A DNA stretch of 64,000 nucleotides. Origin: Bog-756 sp963778165 (GTDB lineage Bacteria > Actinomycetota > Acidimicrobiia > Acidimicrobiales > RAAP-2). The notes beneath the pieces were generated by a model that saw only the letters and a list, made by a program, of their open reading frames with translations, was not told the DNA's origin and made no database searches. Below, one piece after another: positions 1 through 8,941 of this stretch (position 1 is its first letter; each line of letters starts with the position of its first letter). The translations under genes were made by a program, and so were the position numbers. The DNA lies in the NCBI GenBank assembly GCA_963778165.1, contig CAVZTE010000007.1:248001-312000 (forward strand), read 5' to 3'.

Positions 1-1
1 C

Positions 2-2557
2 ACCACCGGGTACTCCGACGGTGGCTACAAAGAGGTAGGCGACGTCATCAACTACCAGTACGTCGTGACCAACACCGGCACCACCACGCTCTCGAACGTG
101 GGTGTCAGCGACAACAAGGTCACGGTCAGCTGCCCCGCCGCAACCCTGGCTCCTGGAGTTTCGGAGACCTGTACGGCCACGTACACCGTCACCCAGGCCG
201 ACGTGGACGCCGGGTCGGTGACCAATACGGCAACGGCCTCGGCTACCAACCCGCAAGCCGTGGCGGTCAGTTCGAGCTCCACTTCACTCACCGTGGACGC
301 ATCGGACGCCATCTCGAGCCTGAGCCTGGTCAAGTCGACATCGTCGACGGGCTATGCCGCCGCCGGTGACACCATCGGCTACTCGTACCTGGTGACCAAT
401 ACCGGCACCACGGACCTGGCCAGCGTCGGGGTCAGTGACAACCTGATCTCGGATGTCAACTGCCCGCAGTCCACGCTGGCCCCCGGGGCTGCAGAGACCT
501 GCACCGGCAGCTACACGGTGACCCAGTCCGACGTGGACAACGGATCGGTGACCAACACGGCTACGGCCGATGCCACGTCCCCGCCGTTCAGCACACCCGT
601 GAACTCGTCTCCGGAATCGGTGACGGTGGCGGCCAGCGGTGCCACCTCGGGCCTCAGCCTGACCAAGTCGACCACGTCGACGGGGTATGCGGCCGCCGGC
701 AACACCATCAGCTACAGCTACCAGGTGACCAACACCGGGACGACCGACCTTACGAACGTGGGTGTCACCGACAACCTCATCCCCTCGGTCAGCTGCCCCG
801 ACTCCACCTTGGTGGCCGGAACCTCGGAGACCTGCACAGGCACCTACACGGTGACCCAGTCCGATGTGGACAACGGATCGGTGACCAACACCGCTACGGC
901 TGAGGGCACATCGCCCTCCAACCACGCCATCCGCTCGGGCAGCTCTTCGGTTGAGGTCCTGGCCAGCGGGGCCACATCGAGCCTGAGCCTGAGCAAGTCG
1001 ACGAACTCGAACGGCTATGCCGCCGCCGGGAACACCATCAACTACAGCTACCTGGTGACCAACACCGGCACGACCACGCTGTCCGGCGTGGGGGTCAGTG
1101 ACAACCTGGTGGCCAATGTGATCTGCCCCAATGCGAGCCTCGCACCTTCAGCGTCAGAGACCTGCACCAGTACCTACACGGTGACCCAGGCCAACGTCGA
1201 CAGCGGATCGGTGACCAACACCGCCACGGCCAGTGCCACGGCACCGAACGGTGGAGGAACTGTTTCCTCCGGGACCTCCTCGGTCACGGTGGACGCATCC
1301 CTGGCCACCTCCAGCATCGGGGTCCTCAAGTCGACGACCTCGTCGGGGTACGCCGCGGCGGGCAACACCATTCCGTACAGCTACCAGGTGAGCAACACAG
1401 GGACCACCGACCTCTCGAGCGTGAGCGTCAGCGACACCCTGATCCCCTCGGTCAGCTGCCCGGATTCGTCCCTCGCACCTGCGACGTCGGAGACGTGCAC
1501 GGCCAGCTACACGGTCACCCAGGCCGACGTCGACGCCGGCTCGGTGACCAATACGGCCACCGCGCATGCCAAGGCTCCGCCGTCCAGCACATCGATCACC
1601 TCCGGGCCCTCCTCGGTGACGGTCGACGCTTCCGGGGCGACCTCGACTCTGAGCCTCACCAAGTCGACGACCTCGACCGGGTACGGAAAGGCCGGCCAAA
1701 CCATCAGCTACTCCTATGTAGTGACCAACTCGGGAACCGAGTCCCTGACTGGCGTGGGGGTGACGGACAACAAAGTCACCGTCAGCTGCCCCAAGTCGTC
1801 GCTGGCCCCTGGGGCCTCGGAGACCTGCACGGCCACCTACACGGTGACCCAGGCTGACGTCAACGCCGGATCGGTCACCAATGTGGCCACCGCCAATGGC
1901 ACCAACCCGCATGCGGCGGCGGTGTCCTCGCCCTCGGCCACGGTGACAGTGGAGGCCAGCAGCGCCACCTCGAAGCTGAGCGTGACGGAGACCTCCACGG
2001 CCACCAGCTTCCATGCCGCCGGAAACGTGCTCCACTACAGCTTCAAGGTCACCAATACCGGGACCACCACGCTGTCGGCGGTGCATGTGACGGACACCAA
2101 GGCCACGTCGTTGAGCTGCCCGAACGCCACTCTGGCTCCGGCGGCATCGGAGACGTGCACCGGCAGCTACACGGTGACCCAGCCTGATGTTCACACCGGT
2201 TCCGTGGACAATGTCGTCACCGGGCATGCCACCAATCCACATGGGGTGGCAGAGAGTTCGGCTACCGCCTCCCTGACGATCAAAGTCACCGGGCTGCGGG
2301 TCACGAACGCCTCGCTCGCCGGGGCCACCCGGAATGTGAGCTACTCGGCCCAGCTGGCGGCCGCTGGGGGGACTTCCCCCTACACCTGGCACCTGGCGTC
2401 GGGGACGCTGCCGCCTTACATGCGGCTGTCCTCCGCCGGACTGATCTCCGGCAAGCCGCAGACCGCTGGTAGCTACACCATCACGGTGGGCGTGAAGGAC
2501 AGCAACTCACCGGCGGCCACAGCCACCGCGACCTTCACCATCACGGTCGCAGCCTGA
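2..2557 (+). CDS. Secreted surface protein with tandem DUF11/DUF7507-like repeats (5' truncated)
   Basis: The reading frame is open from the left edge, so the gene starts outside the window and its signal peptide is not seen. At least 850 residues are present: one partial and six full repeats of about 110 residues, each with a VTNTGTT core, a cysteine pair (SCP and ETC) and a TVTQxDVxxGSVTN signature. This is the pattern of DUF11/DUF7507 extracellular beta-sandwich repeats. The last ~85 residues resemble a putative-Ig (He_PIG) domain with GLISGKPQTAGSYTITV. There is no C-terminal membrane anchor or sortase signal; the protein ends in FTITVAA. Very high Ser/Thr/Gly and low Lys content fit an exported stalk or adhesin-like protein. 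The ligand is unknown. The family assignment rests on repeat appearance; the role is inferred. Confidence 0.85.
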   Translation, partial: TTGYSDGGYKEVGDVINYQYVVTNTGTTTLSNVGVSDNKVTVSCPAATLAPGVSETCTATYTVTQADVDAGSVTNTATASATNPQAVAVSSSSTSLTVDASDAISSLSLVKSTSSTGYAAAGDTIGYSYLVTNTGTTDLASVGVSDNLISDVNCPQSTLAPGAAETCTGSYTVTQSDVDNGSVTNTATADATSPPFSTPVNSSPESVTVAASGATSGLSLTKSTTSTGYAAAGNTISYSYQVTNTGTTDLTNVGVTDNLIPSVSCPDSTLVAGTSETCTGTYTVTQSDVDNGSVTNTATAEGTSPSNHAIRSGSSSVEVLASGATSSLSLSKSTNSNGYAAAGNTINYSYLVTNTGTTTLSGVGVSDNLVANVICPNASLAPSASETCTSTYTVTQANVDSGSVTNTATASATAPNGGGTVSSGTSSVTVDASLATSSIGVLKSTTSSGYAAAGNTIPYSYQVSNTGTTDLSSVSVSDTLIPSVSCPDSSLAPATSETCTASYTVTQADVDAGSVTNTATAHAKAPPSSTSITSGPSSVTVDASGATSTLSLTKSTTSTGYGKAGQTISYSYVVTNSGTESLTGVGVTDNKVTVSCPKSSLAPGASETCTATYTVTQADVNAGSVTNVATANGTNPHAAAVSSPSATVTVEASSATSKLSVTETSTATSFHAAGNVLHYSFKVTNTGTTTLSAVHVTDTKATSLSCPNATLAPAASETCTGSYTVTQPDVHTGSVDNVVTGHATNPHGVAESSATASLTIKVTGLRVTNASLAGATRNVSYSAQLAAAGGTSPYTWHLASGTLPPYMRLSSAGLISGKPQTAGSYTITVGVKDSNSPAATATATFTITVAA
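317..2287 (+). repeat. Six tandem ~330-bp coding repeats
   Basis: Six consecutive units of about 327-333 bp encode the ~110-residue Ig-like repeats of the surface protein. The first begins near 317 and the last ends near 2287; a further partial copy lies before 317. The third codon positions vary while the protein motif is kept, so the units are diverged rather than recent perfect copies. The last unit is the most divergent (KLSVTETSTATSFHAAGN). Confidence 0.8.
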
Positions 2558-2589
2558 GGCGCTGAGCCACTGCTTATAGCCAAGTCACT

Positions 2590-2623
2590 CTCCACCGCTG
2601 GCGACCGATCGCCAGCGGTGGAG
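2590..2623. terminator. Perfect 15-bp hairpin between convergent genes
   Basis: CTCCACCGCTGGCGA (2590-2604) is followed by a CCGA loop and its exact complement (2609-2623). It lies 32 bp after the surface protein stop and 71 bp before the end of the convergent regulator gene. It has no T-run, as is common in high-GC actinobacteria, and could act as a bidirectional terminator. Confidence 0.7.
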
Positions 2624-2694
2624 GTGCACCTGGTGTCAGATCCCCCGACCGGCTGCATGGCCCGGCTACGGCAGAAAGCCCGAGTCCCAGGCTC

Positions 2695-3933
2695 TCAGGG
2701 GTCGGTGGCGAAGGCGTCCAGTCCGTGTTCCCAGATGGGCTTTCCAGCTTCCCCCTGTAGGGCTGCGTCGAGCAGCATCTGAGCAACCCCCTCCGCGGCG
2801 TTTCGATCGAGGCTCACCGCAGTCGATTGCCAGAGCGCCTCGGCGATGTGCCGCCGGGCCTCACCGCAGAAGCCGCTGCGGTCGTCCCGACGGAGTGCTT
2901 CGATCAGGAGCGGCGTCTCGGTGGCCTGCTTGGTGGTGGCGATCAGAAGATCCCGCACCGCGGCCAGTTCGGCCCCCTTCACATTGATGGCAATGGACTC
3001 GGTCTCCACGGAGTTCCCCACTGCGTAGTCCATGCACCGTTGAGCCAGGGCCTCATCGGTGGAGATCAGGGCGAAGGCTTCGTCTTTCGGCACTCCGAGC
3101 TCGTCGACCAACTTCTCCAGCGAGGGGATGCGGCCGTCGGAGAAGACCCGGAGCGCCGCCTCGACCACGTCCCGTTCCGAGGGATCGAACTGGCTGGGGG
3201 GATCCAACAACCCCGGTTCGCTCATGCTCCAGATGATGTTCCACTGCGTCTCGACGACCAGCGATGAATCGAAGAGATCCGGTTGCAACTTGTGCAGTAG
3301 CAGGAACCCGTCGCTGGTGGCGCCCACGGCCATGACGATCTCGGACAGGGTGTGGTGGGCTCTCGGGCGCCGGCGTAGCCGTCGGAGGGCGATGGACAGG
3401 CCTGCGACGAATCCAGAGTTCATCTCGAGGTACAGCTCTTTCCGCTTGAGGATCACCTCCTCTGCAGCCCGGGTCTGTTCCGGTGCGTCGGCGTTGCCGC
3501 TCTCGATGTGGGCGCAGGCCGCCGCTTGCACGATGAACCCCGCCAGCAGGCCCTCCTCATGGCAAGCCACCTCGAAGTTGGCCCGGAGAAACACCCGGAG
3601 TGTCTCCTCCATCGACTCCGTGTCACGGAAGCTCTGCTCCACCACCTCGAAGACGGCCTGCATGGTCGAGCCGGTCCCACCGTCGAAGTCGGCCAAGCGC
3701 TGGGACGCCAGGTCGAACGGAGTCCGACCGCTCTCGCCGTTGAATGACCGCTTGACCGAGCGGTCGACGGTCGAGACGTCGATGCCGTCGAAAGCGCTTC
3801 GTGGTACGGCGCCACGACTATTCGGTCCGCGGAGGGCAGAGAAGGCATTTCGCTCGAGGATCGCCACGGCCTCGCTCGACAGGCTGGGCACGGGCGGGCG
3901 TCCACGTGCTCGGGCCCCATCCTCAGTGGACAT
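2695..3933 (-). CDS. Putative tandem-domain TetR-like regulator
   Basis: This protein of 412 residues is about twice the length of a usual TetR regulator. Residues ~18-85 (ILERNAF...STVDRSVKRSFNGESGRTPFDL) and ~255-305 (ERDVVEAALRVFSDGRIPSLEKLVDELGVPKDEAF) both resemble TetR-type helix-turn-helix segments. Each is followed by a helical region like a ligand-binding half, so the protein may hold two TetR-like units in tandem. The N terminus is basic and Pro/Arg rich (RARGRPPVP), as in many TetR proteins. It is transcribed away from the GH43-like gene and shares about 160 bp of upstream DNA with it. Neither HTH is a strong match by eye; a non-DNA-binding function is possible. The effector and targets are unknown. 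Confidence 0.55.
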   Translation of the reverse strand: MSTEDGARARGRPPVPSLSSEAVAILERNAFSALRGPNSRGAVPRSAFDGIDVSTVDRSVKRSFNGESGRTPFDLASQRLADFDGGTGSTMQAVFEVVEQSFRDTESMEETLRVFLRANFEVACHEEGLLAGFIVQAAACAHIESGNADAPEQTRAAEEVILKRKELYLEMNSGFVAGLSIALRRLRRRPRAHHTLSEIVMAVGATSDGFLLLHKLQPDLFDSSLVVETQWNIIWSMSEPGLLDPPSQFDPSERDVVEAALRVFSDGRIPSLEKLVDELGVPKDEAFALISTDEALAQRCMDYAVGNSVETESIAINVKGAELAAVRDLLIATTKQATETPLLIEALRRDDRSGFCGEARRHIAEALWQSTAVSLDRNAAEGVAQMLLDAALQGEAGKPIWEHGLDAFATDP

Positions 3934-4094
3934 GATGGGCGGTCTCCCTTCGGTCCGAATTACGCAACAGTACTATCGCATAATGGAGGGAAAATCCCTG
4001 GCTGCTTTTGCGGGGAGAGTACGCGAAGATCTGAAGCAGCGGGAGCCGGTAGCCACGGGGTTCGTCGTAGCGGTTTCGAACCTGGTCACGTGGC

Positions 4095-5997
4095 ATGCAG
4101 AATAGAAGCATGCGGAGAAGGAATCAGGCGCAGGCGGCGGAGGGGCAAGCGTGCAGGACAACGGCGGACGGGGTGGTTCCGGGGTTCCGGGATCATCACC
4201 GCCGTCGGAGTCTGACAGGGATGGTCGGCGCACTGGCGGTGGTCCTGATTGTTTCGGGTGCGTTGGCTGTGGTCACGGGTCCCCGGGCCGGGGCCATGAC
4301 GGTGCGCCCCAGCGCCACTCCTGCTTTTGCCGGGGATGCCGGAGATCCTGACGTCGTCTACTCGGGCGGTACGTACTTCGCCTTCACCACCGGCACGCCG
4401 CTGGGGAACCACATTCAGGTTCTGGTGAGCAGCAACCCATCGAGTGGCTACGGGAGCTACACCGGGCAGTCCTATGGCTCAACCGCCTTGGCCACTACTC
4501 CGTCATGGCAGACGACCAACACCCAGACCTCGCCGGGGGTGTTCTTCTGGGGCGGTCGTTGGCTGATGTACTACGACGCCGCCGTCAACCCCAATGCCAG
4601 CGACACCGGGCACGACTGTATTTCGGTAGCTGTCGGCGGGCCCACACTGTCGCGCTCTGATCCCCAGTTCACCGACAACTCCAGCGGCGGGATGATCTGT
4701 GATCCGACCGGTTCCATCGACCCCAGCCCGTTCGTCGACCCGGCCAACGGCAACGCCTATCTCGTCTGGAAGCAGAATGACGGTGGATCGACCGGTGCGG
4801 CGACGATCTGGTCCCAACAGCTGAGCGCCAATGGGCTCAGTCTGGTCGGCCCACGAAGCGAGCTCCTGTACAACAACACGGTGGCCTATCCGTGGGAGAA
4901 CACAGTGGAAGACCCGGATATGGCCGATGTCAACGGGACCTTCACCCTGCTGTTCTCGGCCGGTGTCTATACGACCAGCAGCTATTCACAGGGGGTCACC
5001 ACCTGCAGCGGTCCGCTAGGTCCGTGCGGTGGGGACACGCAGATCCTCACAAGCTACGGCTCCGTGCTCGGCCCGGGAGGGGGATCGCTCTTTGCCGACC
5101 CGTCGGGAAGTTGGTGGCTCGACTACGCGGCATGGCAGGGGGGAGGGGCTGGTTGCACCAGTTACAGCTGCGGCGCCACCCGGCAGCTGTTTGTGGCACC
5201 GATCAACCCCTCGGTTCAGGTCCCCTGTAGCCCGCCCCACTCCGTCAGCGGCTATCAGATGGTGGCCTCGGACGGCGGGATCTTCAGTTTCGGGACCCTG
5301 CCCTTCTGCGGGTCGATGGGCGCCACGCCGCTCAATGCACCGGTGGTGGGGCTGGCCGCCACCCCCAACCACGGGGGCTACTGGGAGGTGGCCTCGGACG
5401 GCGGGATCTTCGCCTTCGGCAACGCCGGCTTCTACGGCTCCATGGGCGGCACCCCGCTCAACCAGCCGGTGGTCGGCATCGCCTCGACCCCGAACGGACA
5501 GGGGCTACTGGGAGGTGGCCTCGGACGGCGGGATCTTCGCCTTCGGCAACGCCCACTTCTACGGCTCCATGGGCGGCACGCCACTCAACCAGCCGGTGGT
5601 GGGCATCGCCTCTACTCCGAGCGGCCACGGCTACTGGGAGGTGGCCTCGGACGGCGGGATCTTCGCCTTCGGTGACGCCGCCTTCTACGGCTCCATGGGC
5701 GGCACCCCGCTCAACCAGCCGGTGGTGGGCATCGCCTCTACCCCGAGCGGCCACGGCTACTGGGAGGTGGCCTCGGACGGCGGGATCTTCGCCTTCGGCG
5801 ACGCCCGCTTCTACGGCTCCATGGGCGGCACCCCGCTCAACCGGCCGGTGGTGGGTCTGGCCTCGACCACCAACGGGAACGGCTACTGGGAGGTGGCCTC
5901 GGACGGCGGGATCTTCGCCTTCGGTGATGCCCATTTCTACGGCTCCATGGGCGGCACCCCGCTGAACAAACCGGTGGTGGGCATCGCCGGCAGCTAG
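4095..5997 (+). CDS. Secreted GH43-like glycoside hydrolase with six C-terminal 42-residue repeats (frameshifted)
   Basis: An Arg-rich N terminus and a hydrophobic segment at residues ~43-62 form a signal peptide. Residues ~80-375 look like a GH43-type five-bladed propeller: candidate catalytic residues are D86 (GDPDVVYSGG), D209 (SIDPSPF) and E272 (TVEDPDM). Activity on arabinan or xylan is inferred from the fold only. The C terminus is six repeats of GYWEVASDGGIFAFGxAxFYGSMGG, a module seen in acidimicrobial secreted proteins. The second repeat is 127 nt instead of 126, with an extra G in GGGG at 5501-5504. This shifts the frame, so as written translation would stop at 5675; with one G removed the protein is about 633 residues. 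ATG 4110 is an alternative start. Confidence 0.7.
5250..5997 (+). repeat. Six 126-bp tandem coding repeats
   Basis: The units begin at 5250, 5376, 5503, 5629, 5755 and 5881. All are 126 bp except the second, which is 127 bp because of one extra G. The last four units are nearly identical at the DNA level, which suggests recent duplication or gene conversion. Near-identical repeats are also a place where assembly may lose or gain units. Confidence 0.9.
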
Positions 5998-6049
5998 CTC
6001 GGAGGCAGCTAGCGCCGAGCCAGCGGCAGCGCCAACAGGAGCCTCCCGC

Positions 6050-7627
6050 TCAGTGAGGTGTCTTTTTGAGGGTCCCGGGCGCTTGCTTCGGGATGGACTG
6101 GTGCTTGGGGATCACGAAGGGCTTGACCTTGGTGTTCAACTCGAGGATCTGCTCCGTGGTGCACTCGTTGCCGACCGGTGCGGCCTTGGTGCTGGCAGAG
6201 GTCGCCGGCAGCGTCGGCTTCTTGGTCACCGGAGCCCCGAGCACGGGGAGCGTGGCCGTCAGGTCACCAACGGCTGAGCGCCGCCACGATGTCAGGTTCG
6301 GAGCCTTCACATCGAACAGTGTCTCGAGGAATCGCAGTTGAGAGGTGTGGTCGAACTTGTCCGAACACACATATCCTCCGGCCGAGAAGGGCGACACCAC
6401 GATCATCGGGACCCGAACACCGAGTCCCACCGGGCCGGTCACGCCACCGGCGCTTGCCGGCAGGGGGTCGACCGTCAGGTACTCCCCGGCGGTGCCGGCC
6501 GGAGGCGTGGGCGGGGGTACGTGGTCGAAGAACCCGTCATTCTCGTCGTACATGATGAAGAGCACGGTGCTGGCCCAGACCTTCGGATTGGACAAGAGGG
6601 TGTCGAGGACCTGCTGCGTGTACCACTCCCCCAAGGCGGCGGGCGCCGGAGGGTGCTCGTCATAGGAGTCAGGTGACATGATCCAGGACACCTGGGGCAG
6701 GGTGTTGTTCTTCACATCCTTGGCGAAGTCATCCGGACCGGTCTTGGTCAGTCCACCCACCACGTTGGTGCCGTAGTAGCCGAAGGCGTTCTTGTACAGG
6801 GACGACGTCGGGTCGGCCAGGTACTGTTCGAAGTACAGCAGCACATTCTTGTTGACGAAGTTCTTCGAGGCCGGCTGGTAGTTGGGGCCGTAGGGGTTGT
6901 ATGCCCTCCAGGTGATCCCCTTCTTCTGCAGCACCTCGGGCATGGTCGTCCAGGAGCACGTGCCCTTCACCGTCGACTGGTCCGAGTTGGTCACGATGAT
7001 CGGGCCCCCGGCCACGCCGGCCGGATCGATGGTGCCGGTCATCTGCATGAGGCGGTTCGGATGGGTCGGCCCCAACACCGAGCAGTGGTAGTTGTCGCAG
7101 ATGGTGAACTGCTGGGCCAGGTCGTAGTAGAAGGGGATGTCGGTGTCCTCGTAGTACCCCATGGTGTTGGTCCCGAGCGACCCCTCGTACCCCGTCGAGG
7201 TGTGGGTGGAGACGAAGCTGTCCATCTTCCCCCCGTGCCACGAACTGTGCTCGGCCGGCCAGGAGTGTGAGAGGTCGTAGGTGCACTCGGCGTCTTCGGT
7301 CTTGGTGTCCATGTGGAACGGGAGCAGGGTGGGGTACGTCCCGTCGGGCCACTTCTGGGTGAAGGCCCCCCTGTTGGCGGTGTCGTCGAAACCGGTGACA
7401 CCCTTCATCATGCCGAAGTAGTGGTCGAAGGACCTGTTCTCCTGCATCAGGAACACCACGTGCTTGACCGCACCGAGGTCGGACCCGGCCGGCTTGATCG
7501 AGGCGGCCTTCTCCACCGTGGCCCGGGCCTGGGCTCCGAAGGCCTTGCCCACCGGTAGGCCCAGAGCGACGGCTGCGCCGAGGCCTCCGACCAGAACCTG
7601 TCTGCGGTCAAAACGGCGTTCCGTCAT
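6050..7627 (-). CDS. Tat-exported phosphoesterase of the phospholipase C / acid phosphatase family
   Basis: The protein is 525 residues when started at ATG 7627, which has AGGGGGG just upstream; the longer open frame lacks a credible start. The N terminus RRFDRRQVLVGGLGAAVALGLP is interrupted by a typical twin-arginine motif (DRRQVLVGG), and an A-x-A site follows. The mature part carries the family motif HVVFLMQENRSFDHYFG, then TICDNYHCSVLGPTHPNR and DENDGFFDHVPPP, the metal and nucleophile motifs of phosphoesterase family PF04185. Relatives hydrolyse phospholipids or phosphomonoesters outside the cytoplasm; the substrate here is not known. It stands alone, convergent with the GH43-like gene. 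Phosphate scavenging is a reasonable guess without direct support. Confidence 0.85.
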   Translation of the reverse strand: MTERRFDRRQVLVGGLGAAVALGLPVGKAFGAQARATVEKAASIKPAGSDLGAVKHVVFLMQENRSFDHYFGMMKGVTGFDDTANRGAFTQKWPDGTYPTLLPFHMDTKTEDAECTYDLSHSWPAEHSSWHGGKMDSFVSTHTSTGYEGSLGTNTMGYYEDTDIPFYYDLAQQFTICDNYHCSVLGPTHPNRLMQMTGTIDPAGVAGGPIIVTNSDQSTVKGTCSWTTMPEVLQKKGITWRAYNPYGPNYQPASKNFVNKNVLLYFEQYLADPTSSLYKNAFGYYGTNVVGGLTKTGPDDFAKDVKNNTLPQVSWIMSPDSYDEHPPAPAALGEWYTQQVLDTLLSNPKVWASTVLFIMYDENDGFFDHVPPPTPPAGTAGEYLTVDPLPASAGGVTGPVGLGVRVPMIVVSPFSAGGYVCSDKFDHTSQLRFLETLFDVKAPNLTSWRRSAVGDLTATLPVLGAPVTKKPTLPATSASTKAAPVGNECTTEQILELNTKVKPFVIPKHQSIPKQAPGTLKKTPH

Positions 7628-7778
7628 GTTCCCCCCTGTAGCCGGTCGTCGAGAGCCTCGAGCCCACATCCCCCCGGACCGAAGCGGCACCAGTGTGGCA
7701 CGAGGGGGAAGCTCGTGCACTGCCTGGTGTCCGCCCAGCTCGCCGTCCCAGGTGAGGCCAGGTCAGCCCTGTAGCGGC

Positions 7779-8087
7779 TCAGCTCATCTGGGACCAGCTG
7801 TCACCGGGGACCTCCACGTTGATGATCTCCGGTGCCGCGGCCAGGAGGCGGGGCATCATCTCCGAAGCCGCCTTGAAGTGATCGGACTGGACGTGGGCGT
7901 CCCCCGACTCGCGGTCTCGGAACACCTCGATGAGAATCCACAGGTTCGGATCTTCGGCGCTCCGGTACCAGTCGAAGGAGATGTTCCCCGGCTCGGCCCG
8001 GGTGGAGGTGGTGAACTCCTCCACCAGGGACGGCCACTCGTCGGCGTACTTGGCCCGGACCGGTTGCTTGACGATGACCACAATCAT
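7779..8087 (-). CDS. ABM-superfamily (YgiN-like) monooxygenase
   Basis: This is a 102-residue single-domain protein starting MIVVIVKQPV, with WPSLVEEFTTSTRAEPGN and SFDWYRSAEDPN as in antibiotic biosynthesis monooxygenase (ABM) dimers such as quinol monooxygenase YgiN. ATG 8087 is preferred over ATG 8102 because GGAGGAG lies six bases before it. It is the last gene of the leftward Rieske-SnoaL-P450-aldolase operon, 67 bp after the aldolase. A role in oxidising a quinol-type intermediate of that pathway is inference; the family also includes proteins without enzymatic activity. Confidence 0.75.
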   Translation of the reverse strand: MIVVIVKQPVRAKYADEWPSLVEEFTTSTRAEPGNISFDWYRSAEDPNLWILIEVFRDRESGDAHVQSDHFKAASEMMPRLLAAAPEIINVEVPGDSWSQMS

Positions 8088-8154
8088 CGGACTCTCCTCC
8101 ATCGGGTTTCCCAGGATCGGACCACGGGTGCCCGCGGGTCCGGCGAAGCGCTAC

Positions 8155-8925
8155 TCATTCGTCAAGCAGGTCGGGCTGGACCGACACGATCCAGTCGTAC
8201 AGGGGCTGGAAGGCCCGCCAACCGGCCATGGGTGGGCCGACCTGGAGTGCCGTCTTGGCCGCCTGCTCGAGGTCGATCCGTACCGGTGAGCCGGCCGCTT
8301 CGGCCAGCAATTGGGCCTGGCAGGTGCGCTCCATGGCGATGAACCACCACACGGCCTCGTCGACCGAGGTCTGGCCGGCGGTCAGCAGCCCGTGGTTGGA
8401 CAGGATCACGGCCTTGTTCGCACCGAGGGCATGGGCGATGCGCTTGCCCTCTTCGAGTTCGAGCACGGCACCGGTGTAGTCGTCGAACAGGGCGTGCTGG
8501 TCGAAGAAGGCACAGGCGTCCTGCGTCAGCGGGTCGAGCAGGCGACGGAGGGACGACCAGGCCTTTCCGTGCACCGAGTGGGCGTGGGCCGCGGACACCA
8601 CGTCGGGGCGTGCGGCGTGGATCTGGGAGTGGATGGCGAAGGCCGCTTTGTTGACCGGCCAATTGCCGTCGACCACCTTTCCCTGGTCGTTGACCAGGAT
8701 GAGGTCCTTGACCCGGATGAGCCGGAAGCTCATGCCGAGTGGGTTCACCCAGAAGTGGTCGGGAAGCTCGGGATCCCGGGCGGTGATGTGACCGGCGATC
8801 CCCTCGTCGAACCCGAACTGCCCGAACAGGCGGAACGAGGCCGCCAAGCGCTGCTTGCGGTGCCTCCGTTCGTCTTCGACGTTGTCGAAGGTGGGAAAGC
8901 GCGGCGGAAGGCGATCCGAAGGCAT
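8155..8925 (-). CDS. Class II aldolase/adducin family protein
   Basis: The protein has 256 residues, the usual size for the family, and starts at ATG 8925 with AAGGAG six bases upstream. Zinc-ligand motifs are visible: AAHAHSVHG (two His) and LSNHG (third His), with GIAGHITARDPELPDHFWVNPLG at the N-terminal side. Members cleave or condense phosphorylated sugars or act as decarboxylases and dehydratases on small hydroxy acids; the substrate cannot be read from sequence. It follows the P450 gene by 16 bp, so it belongs to the five-gene leftward operon. Its context argues for carbon-carbon bond cleavage in the catabolic pathway rather than sugar metabolism. Confidence 0.8.
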   Translation of the reverse strand: MPSDRLPPRFPTFDNVEDERRHRKQRLAASFRLFGQFGFDEGIAGHITARDPELPDHFWVNPLGMSFRLIRVKDLILVNDQGKVVDGNWPVNKAAFAIHSQIHAARPDVVSAAHAHSVHGKAWSSLRRLLDPLTQDACAFFDQHALFDDYTGAVLELEEGKRIAHALGANKAVILSNHGLLTAGQTSVDEAVWWFIAMERTCQAQLLAEAAGSPVRIDLEQAAKTALQVGPPMAGWRAFQPLYDWIVSVQPDLLDE

Positions 8926-8941
8926 CGTTGGCTCCTTGCCG

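Noticed and set aside
1154..2392. A 412-codon open frame antisense to the surface-protein repeats
   Set aside because: Its repeats simply mirror the coding repeats on the other strand; composition is Arg/Gly/His rich and not protein-like.
5250..5997. Regular 126-bp repeats as a possible CRISPR or minisatellite array
   Set aside because: Units are in-frame, encode a conserved 42-residue motif and have no short repeat/spacer structure.
7628..7720. A 31-residue upstream extension of the phosphoesterase
   Set aside because: It would place the twin-arginine motif too far from the N terminus and lacks a ribosome site; ATG 7627 has one.
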